A DNA stretch of 48,369 bases from positions 1 through 48,369 of the forward strand of contig MEDY01000221.1 of the NCBI GenBank assembly GCA_001724265.1. The letters are read 5' to 3'. The notes under the pieces were generated by a model. It saw only the letters and a program-made list of their open reading frames with translations. It made no database searches and had not been told where the DNA came from. Origin of the DNA: Rhizaria sp. SCN 62-66 (taxonomy: Eukaryota; Rhizaria, unplaced). Made by a program: the position numbers and the translations under genes. Position 1 is the first letter of the stretch, and each line of letters begins with the position of its first letter. Shown here piece by piece: positions 28,148 to 38,640 of this stretch.

Positions 28148-31100
28148 TCACATCCAGTCGTCGGTCCAGTTAAATGCGACGCGCTCGCGAAGCATTTTAA
28201 CACCAGACACAGCCCACTCGTCACGCGTGAGCCATTGGTCACGCACACCTTCAGCCCAGCACACCACCGTGGCACCTCGCCATGACAGGTGCGCAGGGTC
28301 GATATCTTTAACGTTGCACAACACGTTGACGATCTCAATGCGGACATCCTTGCCCGTAATGTAGTTCACGAGCCGCTCCTCAACCTCATCACTGAAGCCT
28401 GGCACACGCGCGCCGCCGCCAATGAGCAGCACCTGCGTCGCCAGACGACGCCGCAGCTCCGGCGCCGGCACCGCCAGGATCGACGCAGTGATCGCCTTGT
28501 CCAGCGGCATCGTCTTGGCGGCCAGAGCAAACACAGGCGACGCCGGCGACAGCTCAAAATGCATCGTGGTGTTATTCTTAGAGCTATCAGCAGAAACGGC
28601 ACCGTTCTCGTTGTTATTCTCAGGGCGAGCAACACCCCAAGGCAGTCCCGCGGTGAGACACGCCGCGGCAGGCGGCGGTGTGGCATCAACAAAGGGGAAG
28701 ACACCAAGTGCGGCGGCTGATGCGGCGGCAGCGCTGCGTTGCGCCTGCTCTTCTGTCTCCCACACCGAACCAGGCTCAGGCAGGGCTGCATCGGGCGGCG
28801 GCAGCGCGAGTTCAGCAACAGCGGCCGCAGGCGTGAGCTCGCAGTTCGCGGGAGCAATGCGCGGCGAGACCTGGACTCCTCCGTCTGCGTCGCGAGCCAC
28901 GTCCAGCACCGTCACTGTGTCCTCGGTCGCGCTGGGCTGCAGCTCCACCTCGATGCCGCCCTCGGCTGCCGCTGCCGCCGCAGCTGCAGCGGCAGCGCGC
29001 TGCTCGCGCTGCTGCTGCAGCATGAGCTGGACTGACTTCTTGGGCCGCCCACGCGTGGGCAGCAGCGACGCGGGCTGCGCACCGGGCGGCAGCCCCAGCA
29101 CAGAGAGCGCTGCCATGGCGTCCGCGCCGGCGTCGGCAGCCGTGTACGTGAAGGCGGGCGCAGCGCACTGGGCCGCCAGCGTCGCGGGCAGTAGCGCAAG
29201 CGCCGGGTCAAGCCCCGCGACGGCGGGCGGCGCGGGCGGGAAGGCCAGCGCGCGCGCGGGGTGCGCCAGCTCGGGGTGGAAGAGCACCAGCGGCGCCAGC
29301 GCGGCCGCGGCAGCGAGGCGCGGTAGCGGCGCCACCAGCGCGAAGGGTTCGCCCGCCGCGGGGCCCGCAGCGGGGGGCTCCTGCTGGCACCAGCGCGCAG
29401 GGCACTGCGCCCACGGCAACATCACGGCGCTGGCGCGCGCGCGCGCGGCCGCAAAGAGCGCCGGCGAGGGGAAGCGGCAGTGGCGCTCCTTAAGTGCGTT
29501 GGCCTGCAGCCAGTCCGCAGTTAGCCACGACGGCCGCGGCACCCACGCTGCGCGACTGCCCTTTTGCTGCGCGCTAGCGCTCGCACTCGAGCCGGCGCTC
29601 GGCACAAGCGCAGACGACGAAGACGACGATGACGCTGCAGAGTCGGCAGAGTCGTCCGCGTCGCCCGTGCGCTGGAGGCCCCAGAGCAAAGCCGCAGTGA
29701 CGTCGGCGCCGCCGTAGGCAAGCGTGAGCGCGGTGCGCGGGACGGGCGCGCCGTCGTGGAAGCAGGCGACGCGCGTGGCGTGCGCGCCGACGTCGACGAC
29801 GCAGGCCGTGTTGATGCCCGCGGCGAGGCACGCCATGGCCGACTCACGGTGCACCCACGCGGCGCGGAAGCCCAGCCGCAACAGCAAGTGGTCCAGCAGG
29901 CGCGACACGTGCGCCACGGGCATGTCATCCGGCACCACCAGCGCCGCAGCGTAGCGCGACAGCGGGCTGGCCGCAGCTGCAGCCGTTGCCGCAGCCGCAG
30001 ACGCCGAGGCTGAGGCGGACGCGCTGCTCGCGGAGTCCTTCGAACCCGCACTGGCGCTGGCCTCGGCACTGGCGCTGGAGCCCTCAGTCTTGACGGCTTC
30101 AGCACCAGCACCAGCGGCGGTGCTGTTAGTCTTGGCCTCCGCCTCGGCGTCCGCGTCGGCATCATCATCATCGTCACCATCGCCGTCACCGTCTTCGCCA
30201 TCGTTGTCGCCGTCGTTGTCATTGTCGTCGCCGTCCTCCGCCTCGGCCTCCGCGGTGCCCGCCGCCGCGCCGCGCTTGCGTCCGCGGCCTCTGGCGCCCG
30301 CGCCCCTTCCAGCGTTGCCGCCCGCGGCGGCCCTGGCCCGCTCGGCGACCTCGGTGAGCGTGGGCGCGGCGAGCGGCCGCGGCGGCAGTGAGAGCCCCAG
30401 GTCCTGCTGCAGCGCGTCGTCGATGATGCGCGTCACCAGCGCCAGCGAGGACGCACCGTCCATCGACGCGCCCGCGCCCAGCGGCCCGCTCCACCCGTCC
30501 TCGCCTTCGCCGTCGCCGTTCTCGGCGTCGATGTCTTGCTCCTGGCGACGCTGCAGCAGGGCGTCCATGGCCCAAGTAGGGGGCGCGTCGCGCAGGCGGC
30601 CGCGGCGCAAAGGCAGGCGCAGCGCGTAGGGCTCGTGCGGCGCGATGCGCAGCGCGGCCGCGCCAGTCACGACCGCGGGCGCGGCCGAGACGTCGGTGAA
30701 GGCCCAGCCCAACGCCGCCTCAGCCTCCGCGGCCGTGCTCAGCTCGGAGACGGCAACAGCGGCGACAGCAGAGAAGGAGGACGTGGCAGACGCACTGTCA
30801 GCGGCGACGGCGTTGCTGTTGTCCTCCGCATTGCCACTATGCTGCTGCAGCTGCATCTCTTGCTCTTGCTGGAGCTCCTGCTCGATGTGCGGGTTGGCCT
30901 CGAGAAAGGCGGCACGCTGACGCTCTGTGCGCGCCTCAAGCAGCGCGGCGGTGCGCTCGCGGGCGGACAGGCGCGCGCGCAGCCAGCGGCCCACGTCGGG
31001 GTCCGCCGCCAGCGCAGCGCCGGCCGCGGGCGCGAGGTCGGCGTCAGGCGCGCCGCGCGCGGAGGGAAACGCGCCGCCGCGCGGGAGCCAGAAGCGCGCG

Positions 31101-31702
31101 TCCTCGGCGCCCGGCAGCGCGGGGAACGCGGGCGCGGCCGGCTCGGCGGCGGCGCCGGCCGGGACGCCGCCCGCAGCGTCGTCGGTCATCGCCTGCGCTG
31201 CTGGCGATGTCATTGGCGCGGCGGCCGCGGCGGCGAGCATGGTCTGCGCCGCGGCGGCGAAGGCGGCGGCCATGGCGGGCGAGACAACTGGGCGCGAGTC
31301 GGCGTCAGGCGCACCCAGCGCGGCGGCCGTGGGCGGCGTGTGCGCGCCGCGCCAGCTCTGCGCGAGGGTGGGGGCCGCGCGCAGGCGCACCGCGGCGGCC
31401 ATGGGGCGCTCCTTCGGCGCGGGCCAGTCCGCGAAGCCGATGCGTAGCGCGGCCGAGCCGGGGTTAATGACGACGATCTCGCCGGGCTCGCGCGAGAGCG
31501 CCAGGCGCACGGCGAGCGGCATGGGCCCCTTGCGGCGCTGCTGCTGCTGCAGGATCGAGGCCACGTCCGCGGCAGACGAGTCAGCGCTGAGACGCTGCAC
31601 AGCCTCGCTCAGGTCAGCCGCCGCGCGCGCCTTCGCAGCAGCCGCCTCGGGGTTCTTGAACGGGCGGCCGCGCTTCTTGCGCAGCGGGGCTCCGGGATCC
31701 AT
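28148..31702 (-). CDS. Actin-related protein 8 (INO80 chromatin-remodelling subunit)
   Basis: 1,184 residues, one exon, TGA stop. Arp8 forms the nucleosome- and actin-binding module of INO80 in the nucleus. An AT-hook-like RKKRGRPFKNP sits at residues 8-18. The actin fold begins with GEIVVINPGSAALRIGFADW. Later actin-family segments are AACLAAGINTACVVDVGAHATRV-type (phosphate-binding loop; key residues VDVGAHATR) and TLAYGGADV. The C-terminus carries QVLLIGGGARVPGF, SWRGATVVC and WAVSGVKMLRERVAFNW, the last closely matching the Arp8 ending in animals. The protein is nearly twice the length of human Arp8 because of low-complexity insertions, including a Glu/Asp run (about residues 470-540) and Ala/Pro stretches. 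It is divergent from the giant gene at 32 kb. Confidence 0.9.
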   Translation of the reverse strand: MDPGAPLRKKRGRPFKNPEAAAAKARAAADLSEAVQRLSADSSAADVASILQQQQRRKGPMPLAVRLALSREPGEIVVINPGSAALRIGFADWPAPKERPMAAAVRLRAAPTLAQSWRGAHTPPTAAALGAPDADSRPVVSPAMAAAFAAAAQTMLAAAAAAPMTSPAAQAMTDDAAGGVPAGAAAEPAAPAFPALPGAEDARFWLPRGGAFPSARGAPDADLAPAAGAALAADPDVGRWLRARLSARERTAALLEARTERQRAAFLEANPHIEQELQQEQEMQLQQHSGNAEDNSNAVAADSASATSSFSAVAAVAVSELSTAAEAEAALGWAFTDVSAAPAVVTGAAALRIAPHEPYALRLPLRRGRLRDAPPTWAMDALLQRRQEQDIDAENGDGEGEDGWSGPLGAGASMDGASSLALVTRIIDDALQQDLGLSLPPRPLAAPTLTEVAERARAAAGGNAGRGAGARGRGRKRGAAAGTAEAEAEDGDDNDNDGDNDGEDGDGDGDDDDDADADAEAEAKTNSTAAGAGAEAVKTEGSSASAEASASAGSKDSASSASASASASAAAATAAAAASPLSRYAAALVVPDDMPVAHVSRLLDHLLLRLGFRAAWVHRESAMACLAAGINTACVVDVGAHATRVACFHDGAPVPRTALTLAYGGADVTAALLWGLQRTGDADDSADSAASSSSSSSALVPSAGSSASASAQQKGSRAAWVPRPSWLTADWLQANALKERHCRFPSPALFAAARARASAVMLPWAQCPARWCQQEPPAAGPAAGEPFALVAPLPRLAAAAALAPLVLFHPELAHPARALAFPPAPPAVAGLDPALALLPATLAAQCAAPAFTYTAADAGADAMAALSVLGLPPGAQPASLLPTRGRPKKSVQLMLQQQREQRAAAAAAAAAAAEGGIEVELQPSATEDTVTVLDVARDADGGVQVSPRIAPANCELTPAAAVAELALPPPDAALPEPGSVWETEEQAQRSAAAASAAALGVFPFVDATPPPAAACLTAGLPWGVARPENNNENGAVSADSSKNNTTMHFELSPASPVFALAAKTMPLDKAITASILAVPAPELRRRLATQVLLIGGGARVPGFSDEVEERLVNYITGKDVRIEIVNVLCNVKDIDPAHLSWRGATVVCWAEGVRDQWLTRDEWAVSGVKMLRERVAFNWTDDWM

Positions 31703-32035
31703 CGGTCAGCAGTGGGCGGGAAAGTAGTCTCGTTTGGCCTGGTGGAGTGAGGACAGAAAATGACTCGAGGCAAGCGCTAAGAAATTAAGGGCAAGATTTA
31801 AAAGGAATATGTTAGACGAAACTCGCAAATATGTTCGTGCACTGAAATACAAAAGCCATATCGGAGGTCTCACGACACACAGGGTTGTTGATATGACGAC
31901 AATGAGGAAAGCGCTCGCTGACTGGACTGCGATTTTTTCGGTCTTGCCCCCGTCGGTGTCCGTTCGAAGTGTTGTCCAAGTCGCAGGTTCAAATGAGTGA
32001 ATATTTTCGTACTCCTATCGTCGATTGAAAAGTAG
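31703..32035. promoter_or_regulatory. Divergent spacer between Arp8 and the giant low-complexity gene
   Basis: 333 bp between two outward-facing start codons, AT-richer than the coding flanks. Both promoters must lie here or in the short 5' exon of the plus-strand gene. No motif stood out and no tRNA-like fold was found. Confidence 0.5.
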
Positions 32036-33487
32036 ATGAGTGGGTTGCGACAAAACGCGCTATTTATAAGCGCAAAACGCATCTCTGATGCTGAGGCTCG
32101 ACGGGCAGCCTCAACTGCAAGTACGTTTTTACTCCTCTCCATCGCCTCTTCTCTAAGTCAGCCGTTATCCTATGTACCACTCGATAGATATCACCATTAG
32201 CTCATCTATCACCCCAACAACATTCTCATTGTTCCTGCCAGTTACATATCTTGACACGACGTCTTCCGAGCCTCCACTTGGCGCGTCGCTGGTCTTCCCG
32301 TCCTCGCCGGCCAAGGGCTCTGCCCCAGCTGGGCCCCGCTTCGGCCCCCCGCCGCCGCCCCACGCGCCGCTGTCATTCCCTTCAACTCCCTCGCGCGCCA
32401 CTGCGGCCTCCACACACACATTCGTTCCCCCCGCGCAGCTTGCGCCGGGATCCACGCTGCTTTCACGCACCTCAGCCCCCTCTGCACCAGCCGTATCTGC
32501 TTCGACCCCCTCAGCCGCTGCTGCGACTGCAGCGACTGCAGCTGTGTCGGCCTCAGCGTCGGCGCTCGATGAGGACTTTCCGGTTGTGCCGGACGCCATG
32601 GCGTTTGTGCTGACGCAGCCCTCGCCCCAGCAGCCTACGCTCGCGCTCGCGCCCCACTCGCACTCAGGACCGCATGCGCTCGCTCACAGTGGGCTTATTC
32701 ATGACTCCGACTCCGCAGGCCCGCCGGGCAGTCTGGCGCCGCCGGCCGTCGGCCCCGCGCATTTGTCTGCGCCGAACGCGTTGCACGGTGCATTGCACGG
32801 TGCGACAACGTACGATGCGGTGTACGGCGCGGCCGGCCGCGCCCCGCGTCTGCGCGCCGCCCGTCTCCGCTCCGGCTCCGGCTCCCCCTCGCCAACGCGC
32901 TCGCCGGCGCGGTCGCCAGCGCGCTCTCCATCTCCGTCGCCGTTACAGTCGCCGTCGCCGTCACCAGCGCCAGTGCCAGGACAGGGACCAGCACTGCGCA
33001 GGCACTCGCAGTCGCTGTCATCGACTTCACCATACCAGCAGCAGCAGCACTCTGCGGCGGCCGTGAGCAACGCGGCGTTGGGCGCGGCCATGGGCGAGGT
33101 GGCCACGGCCGCCACCGCCGCCGCCGCCGCGGCCACGCTTGCCGCCGAGTCCATAACCGGCTCACACCGCCGTCGCAACCACCACAAAAACCTCCACAGC
33201 AACAGCAACAGCAACAGCAACAACAGCAACTGCATCAACGGCGCCGAGGCGAGCGCGGCTGTGCGCGCGGCGCGGTCGAGCGCGTCGGGGCGTGCGCTGG
33301 CGCTGCCCGTGGCCGCGGCCATCGCCGCAGCCGCGGAGGCTGCGCAGGCTGCGCAGGCAGGCGGGGCGGCGCAGCCGGGGCTGGCCGAGGCTGACGTCGT
33401 GTTCAAGAGTGACGACGACGATGGCGGCGATATTGATGACGACATCCGCGACTATGACTACGACGATGAGGACGCAGAGCCGCAGCC

Positions 33488-33537
<50 letters not shown>

Positions 33538-36500
33538 CTCAGCCACAGCAGTCTCGCCCCGGCACGGCCTCCGGCTCAGCCGGCGCTGACTCTGGCTCCC
33601 GAGAGCCTACACTGGGCTCCGGACTGGGCTCTGGTGTGGCGCTGCCGCCGCCGCAGTCGCGCTTTCTGTCCACACGCTCCCGCTCCAGGTCGAGATCGCG
33701 GTCGAGGTCGTCGTCGCCAATGCCGCCCTCCCCCGGCCGCGGCGGCCGCGGCGGCACCGGCGACGACGACGGTGATGACGGCGACGGCGGCTTCACTTCG
33801 TCGCCGCCGACGCGCCGCCGCACGCTCGGCGCCGGCCTCGGCGCCGGTCTCCGCGGCCTCGGCGGCAACAGCGGCAGCGCCGACGCCGCCGCGCACGCCG
33901 CATTCGCCAGCACGCTCATCGAGGGCGTCGGCGGCGCGGAGAGCGGCGGCTACATCGGCGGCGGCGGCGGTGGCCACGGCAGTGGTTTTAGCTTCGGCCG
34001 CTTGTCGCCGCGCACGGGACCACAGTCGCTTGCGACCTCGCTCCTGCTCTCACAGTCGCAGGCGCAGGCTCAGGCGCAGGCACAGGTTCAGGCGCAGGGG
34101 CGGTCGCCGCAGGTAGGCTTTGCGGCGTCCCGGCGGCTGACGCTGCCGCTGTCGCTGCCGCTGTCACTGACGGCGGGTTTTCCCTCGTCCCCGACCTCTG
34201 GCCCCTCGTCCGGCCCCGGCTCCCGCCCCGGCTCCCGCCCCGGCTCGGGCCTGCTGGCGTCCTCAGGCTCGGCGCCGGGCTCCGGCCGCGGCGGCGCGCA
34301 CTTCGCGTCCACGCCCCAGGCCTTTGCCTCCACACCGCAGGCCTTCGCGTCGACCCCGCAGGCCTTTGTGTCCACGCCCAAGGCCTTCGCGTCGACGCCG
34401 CAGGCCCTGTCTTCCGGTGCGAGCGGGCCGCCGGCGTTCGCCTCGACCCCGCTGGCCTTCGCGTCGACGCCGCTGGCGCGCGCGGCGCGGGCGCCCGCGC
34501 ACTCACCGCCGCAGCAGCTGCTGCTACGACCGCTGTCGGGGCGCCTGGGCGCGACCGCCGAGGCCGACGAGGAGGCTGAGGCCGGGGCCGGGGCCGAAGG
34601 CAACAGGGGCGGCAGCGGTGGCGACGGCAGGGACAAGCTGCAGCAGCTTCAGCAGCAGCGGCACACGCAGCATTCGCGGCGCCGCAGCAGCGTGTTTGAC
34701 TACGGGCTCACGGCAGCGCACGCGCGCGACGCCACCGAGGCCGCCGCAGAGGCCGCCGCAGAGACCGCTGCTGCTGCGGCCGCTGCTGCTGCTGCGGCGG
34801 AAAGCGCGGTCATGAGGCCGAAGATCAGCAGCAGACGCAGCAGCGGCAGCGCGAGCCCCAAAAGCGACGGCGACGACAAGGCTGCTGAGTACGACTACAG
34901 CCGCGAGGCGGCGTCGGCGCCCGCGGCGCTGCTGGCGCTGGAGGCGCTCGAGGCCCAGGCCGCGCAGCTGCGGCGGCAGCACTTGCAGCGCGCGGCCCTG
35001 CTCGCGCCCGACGCCGCCAGCGACGGCGACCGCCGCGACGGCGGCGAGCAGACGGGCTCCGCTGCCGACGCGGCCGCTGCGGCGCCCGGGTCCGGGGCTG
35101 GGCTCGACTGCGCTGCAACAGCAACCCATGCTGCGACCGCGACGGGGGACTTGCTGAGTCTGCTGTCGCTGCGGACTGCGGGGCGCGCGCCGGCCGCGGA
35201 GGGCGTTGCGCCCGAGCGCGGCTGCGGCCCCGACGTCTGCCAGTTGCCGGAGCACGCTGCGACGACTGCCGTGGCAGCGACGGGTGCGGCGTCTGCCGCG
35301 GCTCATGTCGCGACGTCTGCGCTGGGAGCCGAGGCCAGGGCCGGGCGGCCGCAGTCGGCGGCGCGCGCGACGCCGGGCCTGCTCTGGCGCCAACAGCAGC
35401 AACAGCAACAGCAGCAGCAGTTGCGGCCAGGCAGCGCGCACGCCGCCTCTGGCGCCGTCGCCGGCCCCGTCACCGCCGCTGTCGTTACTGCAGGCGGCGC
35501 CGGCGTCGGTGCCGGTGTGGAGCAGCAAGGCTACCGCGAGGGCTACAGCCGTGAGGGCCGCGCCGCGCTGCGGGCCGCCACCGCGGTCATGGCCACGGTC
35601 ACCGCAGCCAAGGCGCCATCAGCCACTGCCGCCGGTGCTGCCGCTGGTGCTGGTGCTGCGTCTGCCGCGGCACAGGCCCCGGCTGCGGGGCGCGCGCGGC
35701 CAGTGTCGGCGCACCCGCTGTCCGGGCACGTCGCGTCTGTGCGCACGGCGACCGCGACGACGACAGTGACTGCGGCGACTAAAGCGCGGCCAGTCTCCGC
35801 ACACCCTGCCATGTCCGGCCCCGGCCCCGCCAACACGGCCGCCAAGCTGAGCGATAACGCTGACGCAGTCGACGTCGGCGCTGACGCCGACGCCGACGGC
35901 GGCGCTGATGCCGAGGCCGACGCCGCGGCGGGCGCCGCGTTCGCCGCCGCGGCCGCGTCGAGCGCGCTGGCGCGGCGGCCGCTGACCGCCGTCGCGCGGC
36001 GCCGGCTCCCGCTCGGCCCGCACGGACTCGTCGCGCTCTCCCCCGCGGAGGCGCTTGCGGCGGCTGCGGCCGCGGACAAGGCAGCTGCGCGCAGGGCCGA
36101 GCCGCCGGCTGAGGAACAACAACCTCAGCAGCCGCAGTCGCAGCATTCGCAGTTGCGTGCGCGGCCGCACTCTGCGTTTGCGCGCGCGGGCGGCCGCGCC
36201 ACCGTGGCCGCGACGCTGGCCGCGCTCGACCGCGCCCTCTACGGGCCCGCAACAGCAGCAACAGCTGCAGCAGTGTCAGCATCAGCGCCAGCGCCGGCTG
36301 CCACTGCGACTGCGGGGACTGGGACGGGGTTGAGCGCGGCGCGGCGCGTCGAGGCGCGCGTCGACGCCGCGCTGGCCGCCGCGCTGGCCGCCGCCACCGC
36401 CGCTGCCACGGCCGACGGCTCCGTTAGCGGGATGCCCTATCCTGGTGACAGCGACAGCGGCGCAGCCGAGGGCAGCGGGGGCGGCGACGCGCGCGAGTGG

Positions 36501-37922
36501 GCGCGGCGCGTGCTGACCGGCCGCGCGCGCGCGCGTGCGCGCGTCGACTCGGGGCTCGGTCCGCGCGCGCAGCCGCCGGCGCTGCTGGTCTTCGCTGAGG
36601 CGCGCGCGCAGGCGCAGGCGCGCGCGCAGCTGCAGGCGCAGACGGCCACGCAGCCGCGCCTCGCGCCCATGACGCTCTCGCCCTCGCAGCTGCAGGCGCA
36701 GACGCAGCTGCAAACGCAGGCGCTGTCGGCAGCGACCGCGCAGCTGCAGGAGCAGACGCAGGCGCTGGCGCGCGCTCACGCGCTGGCGCTGGCGCAGACG
36801 CGCGCGCGCGTGCAGAGCCCCGCGCCGCTGCTGCTGCTTGGTGGCCCCGGCTGCGGCGGCGGCGGCAGCGGCGGCGACGGCGACCAGGAGCAACGTTGCG
36901 TCATTGACAGCAAGGCTGACATCAAGGGCCACAGCAAGGGCGGTTACGGCAAGGACTTTGAGTCCGCACCGACTGCCGCGAGGTCCAGCGCCGTCACCAG
37001 CGCCCAGCTCGACGCCGCGCAGCTGCAGCTACAGCTGCAGATGCAGCTCAGGCTGCAGCAGCACGCCGCTTCCAAAGCGGCGGCGACTGTACCTGCGGCG
37101 GCTGCAACGAAGCCGGTGTTGCGGCAGCGGCGGCCGGCGTCTGCGATGCCGCCGCGCTCGGCACTCGCCATTTCGCTGGGCCCCGCCCTCATCCCAGGCA
37201 GCACAAACGCGACGGCAGCTAATGCTGCTGCTGCTTCTGCAAGCGCCACTCCTGTCTCAGTCTCTGCGAGCGCTGCCGGTGCCGCCGTGGCCGGTGCGTG
37301 CGCTCAGCGCCCGCAGTCCGCGTCTGTCTGCGGCAGCGTGGCCCGCGGCAGCTTGGCTATCGGCAGCGCGGCCGTCGCCGCGACCGCCGCGACCGTGCAC
37401 GCAGGCGCAGGCGCAGACGCATGCGCTAATGCCACGACGGGGGGCCGGCCGGTCAGCGCCTCGCTCTGGGGCCCGCGCTCCGCTCTACAACTACAGCAGC
37501 AGAAGCCACGCTCTGTAACTAGCTCGCGCCCCAGCAGCTCCCACGTCCACGCTCACATGGACGCGAGCTCCATCCCGACTCGCGTCGCCGCCGAAGGCCA
37601 CGTTCTCGGCCACGGTTGCTGCCGCTACAACGCCGACACCGACACTGACGCCGCCTCAGTTTCCGTCCCTTTCTCTGTTCCCGCTTCTATCGCCCCTGCC
37701 TGTGCCATAGTGTAGCCCCCGCCCCCGCGCGGCGGCGCGGCGGTGCGCGCGCAGCTGGCGGCGCTGGCTGCGGCGGCGCAGCGCTCCGTGGCGGCCGCGC
37801 TGGCGGCCGACTGCGCGCCTCCTGGCGGGCCCGGCGCCGCGGCGGCCGCGGTCGACCTGCCGCGCGCGGCCGAGGGCACCGAGCGCGCGCTCAGGGGCTT
37901 GCTCGAGCCCGGCAGCGCCAAT

Positions 37923-37953
<31 letters not shown>

Positions 37954-38216
37954 GCGGCTTCAGTGGCGGCAGCGGCCAGGGTAACGTGCGTAGTGCCAAC
38001 GGCAGCAGCGTTAACGCGCATATGCGGCATCCGCAGCCGTCTCACCAGTCGCATCAGCAGCTGCAGCAACTGCAGCAGCAGCAGCAGCTTCAGCAGGCGC
38101 AACAGGCGCAGGCGCAGGCGCACGCGTCGGAACGGCGCGCGCTCCGGTCGGCGCTGCGGGCCGAGCTGGCGGGCGAGTTCGCGGAGCTGCTGCGCGCGGA
38201 GCAGGGCGCGCTGTGA
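32036..38216 (+). CDS. Giant low-complexity protein with RPxSA motif array and an internal in-frame TAG
   Basis: Family not recognised. Exons are 32036..32120 and 32242..38216. Exon 1 gives MSGLRQNALFISAKRISDAE and joins in phase 1 to ITYLDTTSSEPPLG; the alternative ATG at 32172 would lie inside the intron. Features in order: an RSRSRSRSRS stretch after a 16-Gln run (33489-33536), seven FASTPQA-type repeats (34302-34478), Ala-rich helices, and from about 35.3 to 37.5 kb nine copies of an RPxSA motif such as RPVSAHP and RPQSA. Codon 1853 (37713-37715) is TAG; the frame continues for 166 codons (RAQLAALAAAAQRS, a Gly run, a Gln/His run, RRALRSALRAELAGEFAELL) to TGA at 38216. Length is 1,852 residues if TAG stops, 2,019 if it is read. 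No membrane span or signal peptide. Confidence 0.72.
32121..32241 (+). other. Intron of the giant low-complexity gene (121 bp)
   Basis: Donor GTACGT at 32121 and acceptor TTGTTCCTGCCAG ending at 32241. Phase 1 on both sides creates an ATT codon, and the upstream frame then has an ATG at 32036. The sequence is AT- and pyrimidine-rich. Confidence 0.75.
33489..33536 (+). repeat. CAG repeat encoding 16 glutamines
   Basis: Thirteen CAG, two CAA and one CAG codons in a row within the giant gene. The almost pure CAG tract should be slippage-prone. Confidence 0.9.
34302..34478 (+). repeat. 21-bp repeats encoding FASTPQA heptapeptides
   Basis: Five contiguous copies (34302-34406) and two more (34437-34478) of a 21-bp unit encoding F(A/V)STP(Q/K/L)A. 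Synonymous differences between copies (TTT/TTC, TCC/TCG, CCA/CCC/CCG) suggest that the peptide itself is kept. Each copy contains a Ser-Thr-Pro site. Confidence 0.85.
37713..37715 (+). other. In-frame TAG within the giant low-complexity gene
   Basis: The frame reads GCC ATA GTG TAG CCC CCG CCC CCG and stays open to TGA at 38214-38216 with the same GC-rich, Ala/Gln-rich character. No AT-rich spacer of the kind seen between genes separates the two parts. The upstream pyrimidine-rich stretch (37660-37706) could also be an intron 3' end, so this case is weaker than the one at 3943. Confidence 0.55.
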
Positions 38217-38640
38217 GCGACTGTGAGACTGAGATGACAGGCGCGTGATGCGCGCATGCAACAGGTTACTTTAGATTTTAACAATTGATTACTTGATTAC
38301 ACGACGTTTATTTAGACATGTTTAAGATTATTTAGAATGATATACACAATGTTACATATTGATTTTCATTAATGTTATATTATCCTGATAGTGTTACATT
38401 AGGGTTTGTTGTGTATTAACGCTTCCTGTCACTATTATACTCCACGCCAGCGTGTGACTGAGACAAGAGATCACGCAGAAGTTAGCCCTGGCCCTGGGTC
38501 AGACCTGACACAGAGATAGCGCGCGCAAGAGAGAGAGAGAGAGAGAGAGTAAGCGGGCGCACGGCGCGTGAAGCACAGCGCGAGCGCGCGAGAGAGCGTG
38601 CGCGGGAGAGGCGCACGGGGAGGGACTGGCGATGCAGTGC
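38217..38640. other. Convergent spacer with GA microsatellite
   Basis: 424 bp between the stops of the giant gene and eIF1. The left part is AT-rich, probably 3' UTR. A pure (AG)11 tract lies at 38528-38549, followed by a GC-rich GAGAGCG-type stretch up to the eIF1 stop codon. No gene is visible. Confidence 0.6.

Noticed and set aside
28008-28364. 118-codon plus-strand open frame with DEGQS, FCIFT and FEVPA each doubled
   Set aside because: The peptide pairs are only a consequence of the 15-bp duplications falling in frame. The rest of the frame is antisense to the conserved Arp8 C-terminus.
32172-32241. ATG 32172 as the start of the giant gene
   Set aside because: This segment has intron-like composition and ends in a good acceptor at 32241. 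The donor at 32121 and ATG at 32036 give a phase-consistent first exon.
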